Assembly: GCA_023250205.1 (NCBI GenBank)
Contig: JAHFBE010000016.1
Coordinates: 1-40,181, forward strand
Length of the DNA: 40,181 nucleotides
Source of the DNA: Candidatus Melainabacteria bacterium
GTDB lineage: Bacteria; Cyanobacteriota; Vampirovibrionia; 2-02-FULL-35-15
Direction: 5' to 3'
The notes under the pieces are model-generated. The model searched no databases. It had not been told where the DNA came from and saw nothing but the letters and a program-made list of their open reading frames with translations. Of this stretch, positions 35,732-40,181 are shown piece by piece. A program made the position numbers and the translations under genes. Position 1 is the stretch's first letter. Every line of letters begins with the position of its first letter.

Positions 35732-36271
35732 TTAGCCAATTTTACTACCTACATTTAGCAGGCTTATAACTTCATCAGCTATTTGATCTATTTCCTTGTT
35801 TTCAGTATCAACCTGAAAGTCAGCCTGAGCATACATTGACTTTCGTTCATTAAATATTTCTTCTAGTTTTTTTACAGGATCTTCTTCCTCAAGCAACAAT
35901 GGTCTGATTCTTTTTCCTGATATTCTCTTATATAAAGTGGCTGGTGAAGCATACAATGCGATTATCCATCCTGACTCTTTCAGGCATTTAAAATTTTCAG
36001 GGTCCTTTATAGCACCACCACCAGTAGCAATCACAATTCCCACATATTGCGAGATTTTTTTTATGACTTCTCTCTCAAAAGATCTAAACTTAACCTCTCC
36101 CTCAAGGTTAAAAATCTCTGCTATAGTCTTGCCAGCTTTCCTCTCTATATACCTGTCAGTATCAATAAATCTTCTTCCAAGCCTTTTTGCAATTGTGCGT
36201 CCAATAGATGACTTCCCAGAACCCATTAAGCCAATCAAAACTATATTTTTTGCTTCGTCAATAATTTCCAT
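35732..36271 (-). CDS. aroK: Shikimate kinase
   Basis: Phosphorylates shikimate with ATP. 179 residues. Walker A is GLMGSGKSSIG (about 14-24); the shikimate-binding DTDRYIE and RSFEREV follow; GGGAIKD is the conserved GGG region; the lid/adenine region has KRISGKRIRPLL. The N-terminus begins directly with the P-loop strand, as in the family. It heads the aroK-aroB pair. No Shine-Dalgarno is visible before the ATG at 36271. dnaB is divergent from it across 114 bp. Confidence 0.96.
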   Translation of the reverse strand: MEIIDEAKNIVLIGLMGSGKSSIGRTIAKRLGRRFIDTDRYIERKAGKTIAEIFNLEGEVKFRSFEREVIKKISQYVGIVIATGGGAIKDPENFKCLKESGWIIALYASPATLYKRISGKRIRPLLLEEEDPVKKLEEIFNERKSMYAQADFQVDTENKEIDQIADEVISLLNVGSKIG

Positions 36272-36335
36272 TTTTTTGTAACTAACATTACAATTTTACA
36301 TCTTTTTAAGAGTTTTTATAGATTAGTATCTCAAA

Positions 36336-36364
36336 TTGCTTCCTTAATTTCCCTGTCATATAAT
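36336..36364 (+). promoter_or_regulatory. Putative sigma-70-type promoter of dnaB
   Basis: TTGCTT (36336-36341), 17-bp spacer and TATAAT (36359-36364). It lies 21 nt before the dnaB ATG, so the leader would be about 15 nt. Confidence 0.5.
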
Positions 36365-36385
36365 TAGTTTCACCTATTTAATAAT

Positions 36386-37798
36386 ATGTTGAATCCAGAA
36401 GAAACAAGCGAAAGAAAATCAAGTAGTAAAACAAACTATTCCAAGAGTTCTGCAGATTTTAATATTAATAATGATAATTTTTTATTACTACCACAATCCC
36501 AAGAAGCTGAACAGGCTGTTATAGGTGCAATATTTGCACAGAGTGATTGTTTAAATAAAATTATTGAACTGTTACCAAAAGCAAAATGTTTTTACAGACC
36601 AGCACATCAGATTATATATGATGCAATATTGAAACTATATGACAGAAGCGAAGCAATTGATCCATTAACTATTTCTGAATATCTGCAAAATAAAGGACAG
36701 CTTGAAGAAATTGGTGGTCGATACTACTTAGGTCTATTGCTCTCACATTCTCCCTTAGCTATCAATGCTGAAAGATACGCTCAAATCGTAATGGACAAAT
36801 TCCTTCTTAGGGAAATTATATATACCGGGAATCAGATAGCAAAAATTGGTTATGAAGAAACACAGGCTGAAAAAGCAATTGAAAAATCTGAACAAATGGT
36901 TTTTAACTTGGGTCAAAAAAGAGCACATCAAACTCTTACACCAATTGGCAATTTAGTTAATTCTACATGGGAAAAACTTGAACAAAGAGAACAAAATAAA
37001 GGAGAACTCCTCGGTATAGATACAGGCTTTTATGATTTGAATGCTCTTACTTCTGGTTTGCAAAGATCTGATCTGATTGTTATTGCAGCCAGACCAAGTA
37101 TGGGAAAAACTGCTCTTTGCTTAAATATTGCAGAAAGCATTGGAATTGTACAAAAAAAAATAGTAGCAATATTTAGTCTGGAAATGTCAAAAGAACAGGT
37201 CATTCAAAGAATGGTATGCAGCCGTGCCGGGGTAGATGCTAATAAAATGCGATTTGGTCAACTTCAACAAGATGATTGGACAAGGTTAGGAGTAGCCTTT
37301 GGAGACTTAGGTGATGCACAAATTTATATAGATGATACAGCAGTTTTAAATGTAATGGAAATCAAAGCAAAAGCCCGAAGATTAAAAGCAGAACTTGGAG
37401 ATCTTGGACTAATTATTATTGACTACCTTCAGTTAATGGAAGGACAAAGACCTGACAATAGAGTTCAGGAAATATCTGATATTTCCAGAGGATTAAAAGC
37501 ACTGGCAAGAGAACTTGATGTGCCAGTAATTGCTATCAGTCAGCTCTCAAGAGCAGTAGAAGCAAGGCAAAACAAAAGACCAATGCTTTCAGATTTAAGA
37601 GAGAGTGGATCTATTGAACAAGATGCAGATATTGTAATTTTCATTTATCGTGATGAATACTATAATCCTGAAACACCAAATAAAGGCGAAACAGAAGTAA
37701 TTATCGCAAAACAACGTAATGGTCCTACAGGCAGAGTCACTCTGTTATTTCAGCCAAATATTACAAAGTTCAGAAATCCAGCTAAAACTTTTGTGTAA
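36386..37798 (+). CDS. dnaB: Replicative DNA helicase DnaB
   Basis: The hexameric helicase at the replication fork. 470 residues, full length. The first 32 are a polar extension before the conserved LPQSQEAEQAVIGAIF, where the primase-binding N-terminal domain starts. RecA-fold motor: Walker A ARPSMGKTA (Lys241), FSLEMSKEQ, SLEM, Walker B GLIIIDYLQLM (Asp346), SQLSRAVEARQNKRP and SDLRESGSIEQDADIV. There is no intein in the usual insertion sites. The start at 36386 follows the putative promoter closely. It converges on ddl with 12 bp between stops. Confidence 0.98.
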   Translation: MLNPEETSERKSSSKTNYSKSSADFNINNDNFLLLPQSQEAEQAVIGAIFAQSDCLNKIIELLPKAKCFYRPAHQIIYDAILKLYDRSEAIDPLTISEYLQNKGQLEEIGGRYYLGLLLSHSPLAINAERYAQIVMDKFLLREIIYTGNQIAKIGYEETQAEKAIEKSEQMVFNLGQKRAHQTLTPIGNLVNSTWEKLEQREQNKGELLGIDTGFYDLNALTSGLQRSDLIVIAARPSMGKTALCLNIAESIGIVQKKIVAIFSLEMSKEQVIQRMVCSRAGVDANKMRFGQLQQDDWTRLGVAFGDLGDAQIYIDDTAVLNVMEIKAKARRLKAELGDLGLIIIDYLQLMEGQRPDNRVQEISDISRGLKALARELDVPVIAISQLSRAVEARQNKRPMLSDLRESGSIEQDADIVIFIYRDEYYNPETPNKGETEVIIAKQRNGPTGRVTLLFQPNITKFRNPAKTFV

Positions 37799-37810
37799 GT
37801 CAACTTTCTT

Positions 37811-38767
37811 TTATTTATGCAATTTTGCTGTCTTTAGAACCATCTCAACAACTTCGTCATATTTTATTCCAGCGCATGCTGCTTGAGCCGGCAAATCACT
37901 TGTATCAGTCATCCCAGGCAATGAATTTATTTCAAGCAGATAAGGTATGTCTTTTTCATCAATAATATAATCAACCCTTCCAAACGATGAACAACAAATT
38001 TCATAAAATATTTTTTTTGAAGTCTCAGCAATCGTTGTTTCTAAATTTTTATCCAGATTTGCCGGTAAAATAAATTCAGTCATTCCTTTTGTGTATTTTG
38101 CATGATAGTCATAGAATTCATTTTTAGGTTTTAATTCTAAGATTGGTAAGACTTTCAGAGTTCCGTCTACTTCTATCAAACTTACAGTAATTTCTCTGCC
38201 TGGGATAAATTCCTCCATTAAGTAATCTAAGTGCAAGAGATTAATCTTCTTTATTTTTTCTTCAAGCTCACTTAAACTCTTAATCTTAAAGGTATTCACA
38301 CTTGAGCCTTCATCACGTGGTTTTAGAAAAATAGTATTGTTTTTTATCGAAAGTTCTTCCCATACTTTCTTTATATACGAGGGATTATTATTCTTAGATG
38401 TTAACAAATACGAATTAGCAACATTGATCTTATTATTTCTGGCAATTTGTTTTGTCAGCCACTTATCCATCGACAATGCACTTCCAAGGACTGATGAACC
38501 TGTATATGGTATACGCATCCATTCAAGAACTCCCTGGATAGTTCCATCTTCTCCAAATCTTCCATGGGTTACAAGAAAGGCAATTTCTATATTTTTATTT
38601 TTTAAATCCAACAAATCTTCAATAGATTTAACATCAACTAATATTGAGTTATAACCTAATCTTTGCAATGCATTAAAGCAATTCTTGCCAGACTTGAGGG
38701 ATATTTCTTTTTCCTCTGAAATTCCACCACATAATACAGCTATTTTTGTTTTTTTATTTACATCCAT
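37811..38767 (-). CDS. ddl: D-alanine--D-alanine ligase
   Basis: Joins two D-Ala with ATP to give the peptidoglycan dipeptide terminus. 318 residues of the ATP-grasp fold. Family marks: LCGGISEEKEISLKSG at the N-terminus, VTHGRFGEDGTIQGVLEWMRIPYTG (about 83-107), SALSMDKWLTKQ, FLKPRDEGSS, ATP-grasp IPGREITVSL, and the metal-binding DYIIDEKDIPYLLEINSLPGMT near 264-285. This pairs functionally with alr, 22 kb away. TAGAAT lies 8 nt before the ATG on the minus strand, with no Shine-Dalgarno. Confidence 0.97.
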   Translation of the reverse strand: MDVNKKTKIAVLCGGISEEKEISLKSGKNCFNALQRLGYNSILVDVKSIEDLLDLKNKNIEIAFLVTHGRFGEDGTIQGVLEWMRIPYTGSSVLGSALSMDKWLTKQIARNNKINVANSYLLTSKNNNPSYIKKVWEELSIKNNTIFLKPRDEGSSVNTFKIKSLSELEEKIKKINLLHLDYLMEEFIPGREITVSLIEVDGTLKVLPILELKPKNEFYDYHAKYTKGMTEFILPANLDKNLETTIAETSKKIFYEICCSSFGRVDYIIDEKDIPYLLEINSLPGMTDTSDLPAQAACAGIKYDEVVEMVLKTAKLHK

Positions 38768-38775
38768 AGTTGTAT

Positions 38776-38781
38776 ATTCTA
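38776..38781 (-). promoter_or_regulatory. Putative -10 hexamer (TAGAAT) for ddl
   Basis: TAGAAT on the minus strand ends 8 nt before the ddl ATG at 38767. The divergent DUF39 gene shows the same hexamer 7 nt before its own ATG. Confidence 0.35.
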
Positions 38782-38839
38782 GCTGATAACCTAAAACTAA
38801 TCACATCATTGTGGGCTATCTCAAAACTCTGTAAGGGAA

Positions 38840-38863
38840 GGGTACCTGAAGGCGACAGGACCC
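38840..38863. other. GC-rich hairpin in the ddl-DUF39 intergenic region
   Basis: GGGT-(A)-CCTG, loop AAGGCGA, CAGG-ACCC: eight base pairs with one bulged A. It sits in a locally GC-rich stretch (about 38830-38905) that also contains ACCCGCG twice, at 38860-38866 and 38896-38902. I do not recognise a riboswitch or RNA family. Confidence 0.55.
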
Positions 38864-38919
38864 GCGCCGTAAAAACATCCTCGATTTGTTAGCACACCCG
38901 CGATAACTTCAACCTTTGA

Positions 38920-38925
38920 TAGAAT
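38920..38925 (+). promoter_or_regulatory. Putative -10 hexamer (TAGAAT) for the DUF39 gene
   Basis: TAGAAT ends 7 nt before the ATG at 38933, with no Shine-Dalgarno. If used, the GC-rich hairpin upstream would not be part of this mRNA. Confidence 0.35.
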
Positions 38926-38932
38926 TACTAAT

Positions 38933-40093
38933 ATGAACAAGACATTTGAAGAAATAAATGGGAAGATTAAAACTGGCAAAGCTCAGGTTTTAACAGCTCA
39001 AGAAGCTAAATCTCTAATTAAAGAAAAAGGGCTTGATTACTTTGTAAACAATGTGGATGTTGTTACATGTGCAAGTTTTGAAATGCATACTAATGCTCTT
39101 GTTTATTTAAGTTTTGGGCAAACTGATCCACTTATCTATTTTTCAGAAGCTCATATTAATAATATTCCTGCATATCCATGCGGACCAACAGATCTTGCAC
39201 TTTCTTGTATAGTACCATCTAAAGAAAACCCCGAATATGGTGGTGCTCATGTATTAGAAGAATTAATTAAAGGCAATGATATTCATCTAGAAGCTACTGG
39301 AAAAAGCCTTGAAGTCTTTAAAAATAAAGAGTTTGAAACTTGGTTTAATTTGAAGAATTTAACACATGGAAAATTATATTTAAATCAGGCTATTATACAA
39401 AATAATATTGTAGCCACAAACTCAGGCGATAAAGATATAAATTCCCCAATGGGAACTTTAATAGGAAAGTTAGAGAATTCAACATTTAATTCTTCCAGCT
39501 ATTTAAATCCATTAATAAATGATCCTTATGCAAACATAATTGGAGCAGGGAGTAAGATATGGATAGCTGGCGCTGAAGGAGTAATAGTTGGTCATGGAAG
39601 CTATCATAATCCACTTCAAAAAAGAAATGAATCTGGCATTCCTATTGGATCTGGAATCACCTTATCAGCAGTAGCAAGCTTAGAATTTATGAATCCAAAA
39701 TGGATTCGAGGTGGCTTCATCAAATCATTTGGTCCTGTATTATACGTTGGAATAGGAGTACCTATACCAATATTAGACAAAGAGTCTGCAAAATACATTT
39801 CTATAACTGATGATAAAATACACTCTACAATAGTTGACTACTCTATCCCAAGGAGAAGCAAGCCAACTTTTGGTCAATGCACTTATAGTGAATTAAGAAC
39901 CAGCACTGTAATTATAAATAAAAAACCAACACTTTCTGCACCGTTATCCAGCATGGCATTAGCAGTGGAGATATGCAAAGAACTTAAAAGCACTATTCTA
40001 GAAAAGAGATTCTTTCTTTCTGAGAAAATAGGTTCGATAAACCTGAATGTAGAACCTAAAAAGCTAGATTCAAGATTAAGGGAAATGGTTTAA
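38933..40093 (+). CDS. DUF39 family protein (homocysteine-biosynthesis-like)
   Basis: 386 residues. DUF39 proteins of methanogens and some bacteria make homocysteine from aspartate semialdehyde and reduced sulfur. Similarity to the family, from memory, is seen in VDVVTCASFE (42-50), FGQTDPLIYF (61-70), YGGAHVLEELIKGNDIHLEATG, and the later GTLIGKLENS and GSKIWIAGAEGVIVGHGS blocks. In the family I recall a catalytic Cys in a TFxPMCSSG context; at the matching position this protein has Thr53 (MHTNA), with Cys46, Cys82 and Cys91 nearby. No CBS domain and no adjacent ferredoxin partner are present. It may be a diverged paralogue with another reaction. The next gene starts 10 bp downstream. Confidence 0.72.
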   Translation: MNKTFEEINGKIKTGKAQVLTAQEAKSLIKEKGLDYFVNNVDVVTCASFEMHTNALVYLSFGQTDPLIYFSEAHINNIPAYPCGPTDLALSCIVPSKENPEYGGAHVLEELIKGNDIHLEATGKSLEVFKNKEFETWFNLKNLTHGKLYLNQAIIQNNIVATNSGDKDINSPMGTLIGKLENSTFNSSSYLNPLINDPYANIIGAGSKIWIAGAEGVIVGHGSYHNPLQKRNESGIPIGSGITLSAVASLEFMNPKWIRGGFIKSFGPVLYVGIGVPIPILDKESAKYISITDDKIHSTIVDYSIPRRSKPTFGQCTYSELRTSTVIINKKPTLSAPLSSMALAVEICKELKSTILEKRFFLSEKIGSINLNVEPKKLDSRLREMV

Positions 40094-40103
40094 TTATTTG
40101 CAT

Positions 40104-40181
40104 ATGAAATCAATAAAAACAATGTTAACCTTGCTCTGTCTTATAGTATTAAGCTCATTTTTACTTACAAACGGGCAAACT
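40104..40181 (+). CDS. Start of a secreted protein (truncated by window end)
   Basis: Only 26 residues are visible, MKSIKTMLTLLCLIVLSSFL then LTNGQT. This is a signal-peptide-like N-terminus: basic, hydrophobic core, polar end. It begins 10 bp after the DUF39 stop on the same strand, so it is probably in the same transcript. The product is unknown. Confidence 0.6.
   Translation, partial: MKSIKTMLTLLCLIVLSSFLLTNGQT

Noticed and set aside
38337-38654. Plus-strand frame of 105 codons inside ddl
   Set aside because: Antisense to the intact, conserved ddl gene; no independent support.
38830-38905. A SAM, SAH or glutamine-type riboswitch controlling the DUF39 gene
   Set aside because: Apart from a short CTGAAGG-like word the sequence does not match any riboswitch core I know, and the near-ATG -10 box would exclude it from the mRNA.

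Overview
The window is about 40 kb of gene-dense, AT-rich bacterial chromosome, roughly one third G+C by eye. It carries mostly housekeeping and cell-envelope genes plus a set of proteins I do not recognise. I see no phage, plasmid, transposase or CRISPR array. Lipopolysaccharide functions (an LptC-like and an LptA-like protein, and the Kdo-8-phosphate phosphatase KdsC) and a probable outer-membrane beta-barrel point to a diderm cell. Alanine racemase and D-Ala-D-Ala ligase point to ordinary peptidoglycan. The small ferredoxin strongly resembles, from memory, the short 8-Cys bacterial-type ferredoxin of Cyanobacteria, yet nothing photosynthetic is present. My best guess is a non-photosynthetic relative of Cyanobacteria (Melainabacteria/Vampirovibrionia type). 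This is inference; a 16S or marker-gene tree would decide it.

Layout. 1-2.1 kb (minus strand): a secreted TPR protein cut by the window edge and a PLP aminotransferase. 2.2-7.8 kb (plus): proC, a secreted TPR protein, lptC-like and lptA-like genes and a membrane histidine kinase, followed by a CAT-anticodon tRNA and a strong hairpin terminator. 8-12 kb: a small unknown gene, peptide deformylase, an acyl-CoA dehydrogenase, an alpha/beta hydrolase and a PlsC-type acyltransferase. 12-16.7 kb: a small unknown gene, glyQ and purH as a minus-strand pair, alr, a 96-bp palindromic repeat, kdsC and tRNA-Ser(CGA). 16.8-20.1 kb: a tight plus-strand group of a kinesin-light-chain-type TPR lipoprotein, rmuC and a lipase-maturation-factor-like membrane protein. 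20-24 kb: typA, a putative outer-membrane barrel and glucokinase. 24-29.8 kb: four unrecognised proteins around a DAHP synthase. 29.8-34.6 kb: dnaK, an AT-rich 0.5-kb gap, ferredoxin and a TPR-YkgJ fusion. 34.6-40.2 kb: aroB-aroK, dnaB, ddl, a DUF39 (homocysteine-biosynthesis-like) protein and the start of a secreted protein.

How the genes work together. Three shikimate-pathway enzymes (DAHP synthase, AroB, AroK) lie at two nearby loci. Envelope construction is spread through the window (Lpt proteins, KdsC, PlsC, Alr, Ddl). Four TPR proteins, three of them exported, suggest much protein scaffolding at or beyond the inner membrane.

The observations I find most worth checking are: eight genes in which a TANNNT -10-like hexamer sits 6-9 nt before the ATG with no Shine-Dalgarno, suggesting leaderless transcripts; a DUF39 protein in which the expected catalytic Cys position appears to hold Thr; the TPR-YkgJ fusion; the 96-bp palindrome; and a GC-rich hairpin island between ddl and the DUF39 gene. 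I did not find a clearly new multi-gene system.
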